A stretch of 64,000 nt of DNA from Dyella flagellata. GTDB taxonomy: Bacteria > Pseudomonadota > Gammaproteobacteria > Xanthomonadales > Rhodanobacteraceae. The stretch is taken from assembly GCF_030160275.1 (NCBI RefSeq), contig NZ_BSOA01000006.1, forward strand, positions 1-64,000, given 5' to 3'. This document shows positions 17,737 to 25,160 of this stretch, in pieces. The first letter of the stretch is position 1. Every line of letters starts with the position of its first letter. A program made the translations under genes and the position numbers. Below the pieces are notes generated by a model that did not search any database, was not told the origin of the DNA, and saw only the letters and a list, made by a program, of their open reading frames with translations.

Positions 17737-18626
17737 CGGGAACGCCCTTCCCGGATGCTGCCAAACCCCTGGAGGAAAGCACCCCGGCGAAGATCCTGGC
17801 GCTGGCGCGAGTGGCCGAGCCGCCGCGCCTCTACGATGATGACATGTACCGGCACTATCCCGGCATGAAACTCGGGCGCATGGCCGATGTCGATTTTTTC
17901 GCCGACAAACTCGGCGATCTGGCGGCGGAAGTGCTGGCAGCCGGTGCAGAGGCCGACGCGTGGGCGCTGACTGCGCCGGCGTATTACCAGCTTCCGGCCG
18001 GCGCCAATCTGCTGGCCGAACGCATGCACAGGATGCTGCGCGAGCGAGGCGTCGACTTGCCCTTGGTGGATTTGCGGCTATCGTTCGAACAGATCGCCGT
18101 GCGCAGCCTGGAAGAGTTTCGGCTTTCGCACAATTACAGCAACTGTTCGCTGGCGCAGCGCGTGGTCGAGCGGCAGCGCATGGAAGACACGGCAGCTGCC
18201 GACCCAGGCTGGCTACGCTTCGCCAAACACAGGGTCATTATCGTCAACGACATCTATGTCACCGGCACCCAGCAACGCTTCATGCAGCGCTCGCTGACGG
18301 CGGCCGGCGCAATGGAATGTCATTGGTTGTATATCTTCCACATCGAGGGCGAACTGGCGCGCGCTTGTCCGGAGATCGAGCACCGCATCAACAACAGCAC
18401 CCTCACCGATCTCGACAGCTTTGCAGCCCTGCTCTCCGACCCGACCACGCACCACACTGCGCGCTGCCTGTCGCGCCTGTTCAATGAAGAGCCAGAATCA
18501 TTCCGCTATCTGGCTGCCAAGCTCCAGCCTGAGACGCGCGCACGGGTGTACCGTCTGGCGCAGGACGAGCGGCGCTATGAAAGCCCCTTGTTCGCCGAAA
18601 AGATGCGCCTGCTGAGTGGCAACTAA
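17733..18626 (+). CDS. Phosphoribosyltransferase-like protein
   Basis: A 297-residue cytosolic protein. Residues around 170 read HRVIIVNDIYVTGTQQRFM, close to the PRPP-binding loop of type I phosphoribosyltransferases (hydrophobic strand, two polar or acidic residues, TG[TA]); preceding text includes WALTAPAYYQLPAGANLLAERM. No orotate, purine or ComF signature is apparent. It overlaps the FmdE-like gene by four bases and precedes the VanX-like gene by 19. A nucleotide or ribosyl-transfer role in building or modifying a cofactor would fit, but this is inference. Confidence 0.55.
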   Translation: MTGTPFPDAAKPLEESTPAKILALARVAEPPRLYDDDMYRHYPGMKLGRMADVDFFADKLGDLAAEVLAAGAEADAWALTAPAYYQLPAGANLLAERMHRMLRERGVDLPLVDLRLSFEQIAVRSLEEFRLSHNYSNCSLAQRVVERQRMEDTAAADPGWLRFAKHRVIIVNDIYVTGTQQRFMQRSLTAAGAMECHWLYIFHIEGELARACPEIEHRINNSTLTDLDSFAALLSDPTTHHTARCLSRLFNEEPESFRYLAAKLQPETRARVYRLAQDERRYESPLFAEKMRLLSGN

Positions 18627-18645
18627 ATTTGAGGCCCTCCCGATC

Positions 18646-19464
18646 ATGTACGACATCGATTACCGCATTCCCCAGGTCGACTTGGCGGAAATCCGCAAGC
18701 CCCATTACCAGATTCCGCTCGATCGCAGTTCCAGGCTGTTTGCCGAGGAAATGGTCGACGTGCGCGACTACGGCCTGGGCTTCCTCTCCTGGCATGCGAT
18801 CGACGACGGCAGCAACGCGCCTTACGGCAAGCCGATTGCGGGCAGCCGGACCGATGGCTGGCTGCGCCGGACGTTCGCCGAGAAGCTGGCGCGCGCCGAC
18901 CGCCTGCTGGCCGCTTACGATGCGCAATTGCTGATCCTCGACGCCTACCGTTCGATCGAATGCCAGCATGGTCTATGGGGGTACTTTTGGGAGCTTGGGC
19001 GCCAGGCAAACCCCGGGGCGAGCGACGAAGAGCTTCGGCAATTTGCGTCGGGCTACCTGCGCGACCCACGCACATTTGATCGCAACGACGCGCGCACTTT
19101 CCCCATACACAGCACCGGGGCATCCATCGATGTCGTGTTGCGCAGCCGCTCGCAGGGGCATTGGCTTGACATGGGTTCGCGCTTCGACGAATACACCGAG
19201 GTCAGTGTCACCGATTACTTCGAACGGCAGCTGCTGCAGGGTGCGATCAGCAATGACGACCACCGGCTATGGAACCGGCGCCTGCTGCATTGGGCGCTGG
19301 CCAGCGAAGACGTCACCAACGACCCGCTGCTGTACTGGCACCATGACTGGGGCAACCAGATCTGGATCAAGGTCAAGCGAGCGGTCTACGGCGACGCACT
19401 GGAAACGGCGTGGTACGGCTACGTCGATGCCCCTCCCCGGCCCCCGGCCACGCTCTCGGACTGA
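18646..19464 (+). CDS. VanX/D-Ala-D-Ala dipeptidase-like protein, catalytic Glu not evident
   Basis: A 272-residue protein with M15D features: LILDAYRSIECQHGLW (family DAYR substrate-binding Arg), FPIHSTGASIDVVL (zinc ligands His155 and Asp162), WLDMGSRFDEYTE and YWHHDWGNQIW (third His). In VanX the last motif is ExxH with a catalytic Glu; here the matching positions are Leu or Tyr (LLYWHH), so ordinary dipeptidase chemistry is doubtful. There is no signal peptide, so it is cytosolic. The start at 18646 is preferred over a GTG at 18616 that overlaps the previous gene, because GAGG precedes it. It lies 10 bases upstream of the large-subunit homologue. Confidence 0.72.
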   Translation: MYDIDYRIPQVDLAEIRKPHYQIPLDRSSRLFAEEMVDVRDYGLGFLSWHAIDDGSNAPYGKPIAGSRTDGWLRRTFAEKLARADRLLAAYDAQLLILDAYRSIECQHGLWGYFWELGRQANPGASDEELRQFASGYLRDPRTFDRNDARTFPIHSTGASIDVVLRSRSQGHWLDMGSRFDEYTEVSVTDYFERQLLQGAISNDDHRLWNRRLLHWALASEDVTNDPLLYWHHDWGNQIWIKVKRAVYGDALETAWYGYVDAPPRPPATLSD

Positions 19465-19474
19465 AGGATTGAGC

Positions 19475-21313
19475 ATGGACTTGCACGCGCATGCGCAAAC
19501 AAACGAGGAAGACACCGGCACAACCGGTGAATTGAGCGCTGTGATGATGCGCGAGATGCGCGCACGCAATCACGCAAACCTGGCCGCCGCTGCGGCGCAG
19601 ACCGACCCGCTGGCGCGACTCGAAGGTGGCTTGGCGGTGCATTGCCGAGTCGATCTTGAAAGCCGCACGGTGATGGAAAGCGCGTCGATGGCCAGCTTGT
19701 TCAAAGGCTACGAGGCACTGCTGCCGGGACGCGACTTGGGCAAGATCGGACTGATCAGCGCGACTGCCTCCGGCATTTGCGGTGGCGTGCACGCCACCGC
19801 TTCGGCGCTGTGCCTGGAAATGGCACTTGGCCTGGCGCCGCCGCCCCTTGGCATCGTCTTGCGCAACCTGCTTTTGAGCTGCCAGTACCTCAACGACAGC
19901 TGCCTGCATCTGTTCGTGCTGGCCGGGCCGGACTACTCGCACCAAGCGTTCGAAAGAACCAATCCGGAAATCTTGAGCCGCGCGCAAAAGGCAGCATGCC
20001 GATACTCCCAGCAGCACGGCTATGCGCGTGTCGGCGACCTCATGGCAGCGCTCGACAAAGGCAGTGGTGCCTTGTACCGGGAGGCGCTGCAGATGGCGGC
20101 GCGCGCACGTCAGGCTTACACACTGCTGGGCGGCAAGTACCCGCACTCGGAGTCGATCGTCCCCGGTGGGGTCGCCCTGCCTGCCGACGTGGCCAAGCTG
20201 GCCGAATTCAGCGCTGTTTTACAGCCGTTTGCCGCCTATAGCCAAAAGGCCGCCGCGGTCTGGGATGAAGTTTTCGACTTCCTGCTGGAAGCCGAACCGC
20301 GCTATGCCGACCTTGGGCGCGCATCGGCCTCGATGCTCGACTTTGGCCAATGGGATCATCCGGATCACTACGACGGCAGCTACGCGCGCTGCGACGCCTG
20401 GGGCGCACAGCGCTGGTCCACGCCCGGCGCGTTGATCGACGGCCAGTTGGTCTGCACGGCGTTGAGTTTGCTCAATGCCGGCATGGAAGAGCATCTGGAC
20501 CACTCCTATCAACGGCGTGCAGCACAACCGCGCGCGATGATCAGCGCGGACCCCAATGGCAACCCCATCTCGCACCTCCATCCATGGAATAAGCGGACCG
20601 AAACGGCCAAAGCGCACAATCCCAACGCCTACAGCTGGGGCTCCAGCTTCACCTGGCGCGGCCACAATTTCGAAGTCGGGGCTTATGCGCGGCTCTACTT
20701 GAGCGCAGCGGCGCAAGCCTTGCCGCCCGGCAGGCACGTGGCGGCCGATGGTGTCGGGCTGGATTTCAGCTTGCCGGATGAAAACGGCCGCGAAATCGCC
20801 CTGCGCTGGAACATCCCTTCGCTATGGAACACCTTCGAGCGCAACCGCGCCCGGGCGTATTCCCTCGCTTTCAACCTCGGCGTCACGCGCGAAAACATCG
20901 CGCTGGCCGAAGCGGCGATTGCCGCGGGCGACACTCGTACGCGGATATCGCTCGACGACGCGCCGACGGGACGGCACCTCGGTGTCGGCTTGTGGGGCGC
21001 CAGCCGCGGCTTTCTCGCGCATTGGGCCGTGCTGAATGAGCAGGTGATCGACAACTACCAGATCGCCATCCCTTCACGCATCAACGTCGGAACGCGCATG
21101 CCCGATGGCATGCCAGGGCCGCTTGAGCAAGCCTTGGCCAATACGCGCATCATTGAAAGCCGCTACCACGGTTCGGATGATTTCGTCGGCATCGATATCC
21201 AACGCGTCGTGCAAAGCTTCGATCCATGCATGGATTGCACGCTTCATATCCTGCTGGGCGATGGTGCGACTGTGCTGGAACGAGCCGTGGATACACGCGT
21301 TCGCAGCACGTAG
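19475..21313 (+). CDS. [NiFe]-hydrogenase large-subunit homologue with incomplete L1 motif
   Basis: A 612-residue protein. The start at 19475 has AAGGATTGAGC upstream. Large-subunit features in order are DPLARLEGGLAVHCRVD, ASLFKGYEALLPGRDL, the L1 region TASGICGGVHATAS (residues 97-110), LRNLLLSCQYLNDSCLHLFVL and L2 SFDPCMDCTLH (Cys585, Cys588, His591). Normal L1 has two cysteines (RxCGxCxxxH). Here only Cys102 is present, and Ser99 occupies the place of the first. A 21-residue tail follows His591, so a protease-processed or unprocessed extension is possible. No small subunit is adjacent. The general pattern looks nearest to actinobacterial-type (group 1h) enzymes. The stop codon lies in a REP palindrome. 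Confidence 0.85.
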   Translation: MDLHAHAQTNEEDTGTTGELSAVMMREMRARNHANLAAAAAQTDPLARLEGGLAVHCRVDLESRTVMESASMASLFKGYEALLPGRDLGKIGLISATASGICGGVHATASALCLEMALGLAPPPLGIVLRNLLLSCQYLNDSCLHLFVLAGPDYSHQAFERTNPEILSRAQKAACRYSQQHGYARVGDLMAALDKGSGALYREALQMAARARQAYTLLGGKYPHSESIVPGGVALPADVAKLAEFSAVLQPFAAYSQKAAAVWDEVFDFLLEAEPRYADLGRASASMLDFGQWDHPDHYDGSYARCDAWGAQRWSTPGALIDGQLVCTALSLLNAGMEEHLDHSYQRRAAQPRAMISADPNGNPISHLHPWNKRTETAKAHNPNAYSWGSSFTWRGHNFEVGAYARLYLSAAAQALPPGRHVAADGVGLDFSLPDENGREIALRWNIPSLWNTFERNRARAYSLAFNLGVTRENIALAEAAIAAGDTRTRISLDDAPTGRHLGVGLWGASRGFLAHWAVLNEQVIDNYQIAIPSRINVGTRMPDGMPGPLEQALANTRIIESRYHGSDDFVGIDIQRVVQSFDPCMDCTLHILLGDGATVLERAVDTRVRST

Positions 21314-21329
21314 GCTGATCCCAGCCTAC
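21310..21329. repeat. Minimal REP palindrome supplying two convergent stop codons
   Basis: GTAGGCTGATCCCAGCCTAC is a 20-base inverted repeat. TAG at 21311-21313 ends the hydrogenase-like gene on the plus strand. TAG at 21328-21326 ends the ArsR gene on the minus strand. The whole intergenic space is therefore the repeat itself, and it may also act as a bidirectional terminator or mRNA end. Confidence 0.8.
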
Positions 21330-21670
21330 CGCTTGCAAAGCACCTCATGCAACGCCGCCATCAACGCATGCACACGCTCGTCGCTGATGCGATAGAAAAT
21401 TGACTGTCCCTCGCGACGACCTTTGATAAGGCCCTCACGACGCAACAACGACAGATGCTGTGAAACCACGCTTTGTGCTACGCCCAAGGTCTCTGCCAGA
21501 TCGTTGACCGAACGCTCTTCTTCCACCAGCTGGCACAGCAGCAACAGGCGGTTCTGGTTGCCGATGGCCTTGAGCATGGTCACGACATCGTCGGCACGGC
21601 GTTGCATGGCCTTGACATCCAGGCCAGCGGCCGGCCGTTTGCGGGACATGTTGGCAGCCGTCTTGCTCAT
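21326..21670 (-). CDS. ArsR-family repressor, BigR/SqrR-like (persulfide sensor)
   Basis: A 114-residue winged-helix regulator. The HTH reads SVNDLAETLGVAQSVVSQHLSLLRREGL. Cysteines in LLLLCQLVEEE (Cys46) and EVLCKR (Cys112) match the two redox-active cysteines of BigR/SqrR, which form a disulfide or polysulfide with reactive sulfur. The start at 21670 overlaps the hydrolase stop by four bases. It is the last gene of the YeeE-YeeE-MBL operon, whose promoter carries palindromic operators at 23376-23404, so autoregulation is likely. Confidence 0.85.
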   Translation of the reverse strand: MSKTAANMSRKRPAAGLDVKAMQRRADDVVTMLKAIGNQNRLLLLCQLVEEERSVNDLAETLGVAQSVVSQHLSLLRREGLIKGRREGQSIFYRISDERVHALMAALHEVLCKR

Positions 21671-22533
21671 AGAGCATCCAGCGGCAGCTTGAGATAACGA
21701 ATGCCATTTTCCTCGGGAGGTGGCAGACGCCCCGCACACATGTTGACCTGCACCGATGGCAGCAACAGGCGCGGCATGGCCAGCTTGGCATCCCGTGCGC
21801 TGCGCAGTTGCACGAACTCCTCTTCGCTCACGCCCTGGCGCAGGTGGATGTTGTTTCGTTTCTGCTCGCCTATCGTCGTCGCGTAGCCATAGTCTTCGCG
21901 ACCCGGCGCCTTGTAGTCGTGACACAGGAAGACGCGTGTCTCGTCCGGCAGTTCGAACAGTTTGCGCGAAGAGCGATACAACGCGGCAGCATCCCCGCCA
22001 GGGAAATCGCAACGTGCGGAACCATAGTCAGGCATGAACAGCGTATCGCCGACGAAGGCCGCATCGCCGATCACGTGCGTCATGCAAGCCGGAGTATGCC
22101 CGGGCGTGTAGAGAGCGAAGGCTTCGATGCTGCCCAAGCGATAGCGTTCGCCGTCCTTGAACAAATGATCGAACTGGCTGCCGTCGCGCTGGAACGCGGT
22201 ACCTGCGTTGAACAGCTTGCCGAACACCCCCTGCACCTGGGCGATGTGCTCGCCGATGGCCAGTTTCCCGCCCAGTTGCGCTTGCAGGTAAGGCGCCGCA
22301 GAAAGGTGATCGGCATGCACGTGGGTTTCGATCAACCACACCAACGACAAGCGGGTGGCTTGCACAAAGTTCACTATGGCGTCGGCTGAGGCATGGCCCG
22401 TGCGTCCCGAAGCCTGGTCGAAATCGAGCACGCTATCGATGACCGCCGCCTCGCGCGTCGCCGGATCCCAGACCACATAACTGAAGGTGTTGCTGGAATC
22501 GTCGAAGAAAGCCTTGACCTCGGGAGATGCCAT
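21667..22533 (-). CDS. MBL-fold hydrolase, persulfide dioxygenase/Blh-like
   Basis: A 288-residue metallo-beta-lactamase-fold protein. Metal ligands are visible in LIETHVHADHLSAAPYL (HxHxDH), YTPGHTPACMTHVIGDAAFVGDTLF and VFLCHDYKAPGRE. Long loops after each motif and the C-terminal LPPPEENGIRYLKLPLDAL are typical of the type that accompanies BigR and YeeE/YedE genes and oxidises glutathione persulfide to sulfite. It is cytosolic. Its operon context points to sulfide detoxification. Confidence 0.85.
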   Translation of the reverse strand: MASPEVKAFFDDSSNTFSYVVWDPATREAAVIDSVLDFDQASGRTGHASADAIVNFVQATRLSLVWLIETHVHADHLSAAPYLQAQLGGKLAIGEHIAQVQGVFGKLFNAGTAFQRDGSQFDHLFKDGERYRLGSIEAFALYTPGHTPACMTHVIGDAAFVGDTLFMPDYGSARCDFPGGDAAALYRSSRKLFELPDETRVFLCHDYKAPGREDYGYATTIGEQKRNNIHLRQGVSEEEFVQLRSARDAKLAMPRLLLPSVQVNMCAGRLPPPEENGIRYLKLPLDAL

Positions 22534-22545
22534 GATGCGTTTCCT

Positions 22546-22947
22546 TCAAATGTGATCCGCCAGGCGCCAGCCCAGCACCATTGCGGCAACCAGTCCCGCT
22601 ACCGGCAACAAACCGCTTGCCAACGACGCCAGGGCTGGGCCGGGGCAATAACCGGCAAGCCCCCAACCCACGCCGAATAAAGCCGCACCGCCTATCAGGC
22701 GCACATCGATACGGCGCGTTTGCGGCAGGAGAAACCCACCGGCGAGCCACGGTGCGGGCTGTCGCCATACCCATCGGTAGCCGATCAGCGTGACCGGAAT
22801 CGCTCCCATCATCACGAACAGCAAGCGCGGATCCCAGGCACCTGCCACGTCCAGGAAATCCAGCACTACCGCCGGCTGCGTCATCCCGCCCAGCACCAGG
22901 CCAATACCGAGCATCAATCCCGCCAAGCCAGCCGTCAGGTACTTCAT
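22546..22947 (-). CDS. YeeE/YedE half-transporter (DUF6691-type), PmpB-like
   Basis: A 133-residue inner-membrane protein with four hydrophobic segments, starting MKYLTAGLAGLMLGIGLVLGGM. The cysteine motif GWGLAGYCPGPALASL resembles the thiosulfate/sulfur-transport motif of YeeE. It overlaps the preceding half-transporter gene by four bases, so the two probably pair to form one full YeeE-like channel for a sulfur species. Confidence 0.85.
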   Translation of the reverse strand: MKYLTAGLAGLMLGIGLVLGGMTQPAVVLDFLDVAGAWDPRLLFVMMGAIPVTLIGYRWVWRQPAPWLAGGFLLPQTRRIDVRLIGGAALFGVGWGLAGYCPGPALASLASGLLPVAGLVAAMVLGWRLADHI

Positions 22948-23372
22948 GCGGGCAGGCCTGCGAAAATGTGTCGCACCACGAATACCGTGGCCATCGCCAC
23001 CAGCATGAAGACCGTAGTCGCCACCATCGAGCGTGGCGACAGGCGTGCCATACCGCATACACCGTGGCCGCTGGTGCAACCACTGCCGAGCTTGGTGCCC
23101 AGCCCGACCAGGAGGCCCGCCGCCAGCATCCAGGGCCAGCCTACCTGGGGTGCCCCTACGCGAACGGCCGGCCACCATGACAAGCTCATTGGCGCGGCGA
23201 CCAGTCCCAGGAAAAAACACACGCGCCAGGCGCGATCCCCTGCCGACGCACCCGACACCAGACCTGACGCGATGCCGCTGATGCCGGCAATGCGGCCCAG
23301 CGAGCCCATCAGCAGGACGGCGGCCGATCCAACCAGAACGCCGCCCAAGGTAGCGAGAAGCAATGGATGCAT
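22944..23372 (-). CDS. YeeE/YedE half-transporter, PmpA-like
   Basis: A 142-residue inner-membrane protein with four to five hydrophobic helices and the motif GLGTKLGSGCTSGHGVCGMAR, the cysteine signature of YeeE/YedE-family proteins. It is the first gene of the BigR-type operon, 13 bases downstream of the second operator palindrome half. It likely moves thiosulfate, sulfide or polysulfide across the membrane. Confidence 0.87.
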   Translation of the reverse strand: MHPLLLATLGGVLVGSAAVLLMGSLGRIAGISGIASGLVSGASAGDRAWRVCFFLGLVAAPMSLSWWPAVRVGAPQVGWPWMLAAGLLVGLGTKLGSGCTSGHGVCGMARLSPRSMVATTVFMLVAMATVFVVRHIFAGLPA

Positions 23373-23375
23373 AGA

Positions 23376-23404
23376 AATATTCGAATATTAGATGTTTCTA
23401 ATAT
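23376..23404 (-). promoter_or_regulatory. BigR-like operator, two overlapping palindromes
   Basis: AATATTCGAATATT (23376-23389) and ATATTAGA-TGTT-TCTAATAT (23385-23404) are both perfect inverted repeats, immediately upstream of the YeeE operon start at 23372. AT-rich palindromes of this kind are bound by BigR-type ArsR repressors. Their position over the translation start region would block transcription. Confidence 0.75.
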
Positions 23405-23455
23405 ACAGAACACCTGCACCACCCGCAATTCCACTGCGCGACATGCGGCTCCTTC

Positions 23456-23571
23456 CCCTGCTTGCAGGGGAGGGCTGGGGTGGGGTTGTACGAGCTTGCC
23501 GCGGCGTTTGAGTTCACCGCGACGTTGCTTCACCCCACCCCAACCCTCCCCTACTACACGTAGGGGAGGGA
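23456..23571. repeat. Long inverted repeat with CCCTCCCCT hairpins
   Basis: CCCCTGC-TT-GCAGGGG at about 23456-23471 is followed by GGGCTGGGGTGGGG. The near-complement CCCCACCCCAACCC lies at about 23533-23546, followed by an 11-bp stem CCCTCCCCTAC-TACAC-GTAGGGGAGGG (23545-23571). A related hairpin lies at 28757-28784. This non-coding 256-base gap (23373-23628) otherwise holds only the operator. Confidence 0.6.
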
Positions 23572-23628
23572 GCAGCATCCGGCGATGCTGAAACACCGCG
23601 CTAACTGGATGACACCGGCAGTGCCCGT

Positions 23629-24726
23629 TCAGGCCGCTTCGTAGCGCTCCAGCCAATGGGCGTAAGGCGCAGGCAACGTCCACGACGGCCGCTCTATACC
23701 CAAGGCACGCGCAGCTTTGTACGGCCAATGCGGATCGGCAAGATGCGCCCGTCCGACCATCACCAGATCGAGCTGGCCGTCCCGCAGCACGCGCTCGGCC
23801 AGTTCAGGAGTGCCGATGCCCCAGGCCGAGGCAACCGGAAGGCCCGCTTCGCAACCCACCCGCGCGGCAATCGGCGCCAGAAAGGCGGGCGCCCAGGGAA
23901 TGCTGGCCGTGGGCGTGGAAAAACCAACGCTGACGCTGAGCAAGTCCAATCCCCGTTGCTTGAAGCCCTTGGCCAATTCGATGGATTCGACCAGCGTCTC
24001 CTCGTCGCGTCCGTCGTACTCGATCACGCCAAAACGAGCGGTCAGTGGCAAATGCTCAGGCCATACCTCACGCACCGCGGCCAGGGTTTCCAACAGGAAA
24101 CGGCTGCGATTCTGAAGGCTGCCGCCATAGAGGTCATCGCGCTGGTTGGAGTGCGGCGAGAAAAAACTCTGCCCGAGGTAACCGTGGGCGAAGTGCAGTT
24201 CCAGCCATTGGAAACCGGCATCGCGCGCACGCCGGGCGGCCGCGACGAAATCCGCGCGTACGCGGGCGATGTCTTGCAAGCTCATCGCCCGCGGCGGCTT
24301 GGAAAGATGGGCGCCATACGGCAGGGCCGACGGGGCAATGGTCTGCCAGCCGCGCGCATCGTCCGCAGCGATATGGTCATCGCCCTCCCACGGCACGTTC
24401 GCGCTGGCCTTGCGCCCGGCGTGGGCGATCTGGATACCAGGCACCGCACCGGCTGCCTTGATGGCCTCGACAATGGGTACAAAAGCCTGTGCCTGCTGAT
24501 CCGTCCACAATCCGGCGCAGCCGGGCGTGATGCGGCCTTCGGGCGACACCGCGGTCGCCTCCACGATGACCAGTCCGGCGCCGCCGCGCGCCAGCCCGGC
24601 CAGGTGCACGCGGTGCCAATCGTTGACCAGGCCGTCTTGCGCCGTGTACTGGCACATCGGCGGTACGACGATGCGGTTGCGCAGGATGACGTCCTTGAGT
24701 TTGAACGGTTCGAACAAGGCGGGCAT
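23629..24726 (-). CDS. Old-yellow-enzyme family NAD(P)H:flavin oxidoreductase (XenA/YqjM-like)
   Basis: A 365-residue FMN-dependent TIM-barrel ene-reductase. Class-specific features are the redox-tuning Cys in IVVPPMCQYTAQDG, the FMN-binding VIVEATAVSPEGRIT, the His pair in LELHFAHGYLGQSFFSPHSN, and LGRAHLADPHW-type text near the C-terminus (VMVGRAHLADPHWPY). It probably reduces electrophilic alkenes, nitro compounds or quinones. It is transcribed divergently from an ArsR gene, with a palindrome between. Confidence 0.9.
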   Translation of the reverse strand: MPALFEPFKLKDVILRNRIVVPPMCQYTAQDGLVNDWHRVHLAGLARGGAGLVIVEATAVSPEGRITPGCAGLWTDQQAQAFVPIVEAIKAAGAVPGIQIAHAGRKASANVPWEGDDHIAADDARGWQTIAPSALPYGAHLSKPPRAMSLQDIARVRADFVAAARRARDAGFQWLELHFAHGYLGQSFFSPHSNQRDDLYGGSLQNRSRFLLETLAAVREVWPEHLPLTARFGVIEYDGRDEETLVESIELAKGFKQRGLDLLSVSVGFSTPTASIPWAPAFLAPIAARVGCEAGLPVASAWGIGTPELAERVLRDGQLDLVMVGRAHLADPHWPYKAARALGIERPSWTLPAPYAHWLERYEAA

Positions 24727-24755
24727 GGGGAGGGCTCCGGGTTTATGTACTGTTA

Positions 24756-24771
24756 TTCGATAATAATCGAA
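24756..24771. promoter_or_regulatory. Divergent operator TTCGAT-AATA-ATCGAA
   Basis: A perfect 6-4-6 inverted repeat lies in the 82-base gap between the reductase and the divergent ArsR gene. It is the natural candidate site for that ArsR protein controlling both genes. Confidence 0.65.
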
Positions 24772-24808
24772 CTACCAAAGAAAGATCAAAAGCTTTATCA
24801 TCGCTTCG

Positions 24809-25150
24809 ATGCGTCCACACAAACACCCGTCCGCCGACCAGCTGACCCTAGAGCGGATCTTTCATGCGCTCAGCGACCCGATCCGGCTGGAAATCGTCCT
24901 GCATCTGGCGCGCGTGGAGACGGCTACCTGCGGAGAGCTGGACGGTGACCGCCCCAAATCAAGCATGTCCCATCACTTCCGCATCCTGCGCGATGCAGGG
25001 CTCGTACACACCCGCGCCGAGGGCACCATCCATCAGAACAGCTTGCGCCTGACGGATCTCAACGCGCGTTTTCCTGGGCTGATGGATGCGATTCTTGCGC
25101 AGGCCATGAACGGTGGCACCTCTGGCGCCAAACCCAAGCGCAAACGCTGA
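24809..25150 (+). CDS. ArsR-family transcriptional regulator
   Basis: A 113-residue winged-helix protein with IFHALSDPIRLEIVLHLA, then CGELDGDRPKSSMSHHFRILRDAGLVHTRAEG (recognition helix SSMSHHFRIL) and a basic tail (AKPKRKR). It has a single Cys in TATCGELDG, so it is not a classical arsenic three-Cys sensor. Divergent from the flavin reductase with a shared palindrome, it probably represses that gene and responds to an electrophile. It ends 10 bases from the convergent pilU-like gene. Confidence 0.85.
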   Translation: MRPHKHPSADQLTLERIFHALSDPIRLEIVLHLARVETATCGELDGDRPKSSMSHHFRILRDAGLVHTRAEGTIHQNSLRLTDLNARFPGLMDAILAQAMNGGTSGAKPKRKR

Positions 25151-25160
25151 GAAACAGGGA

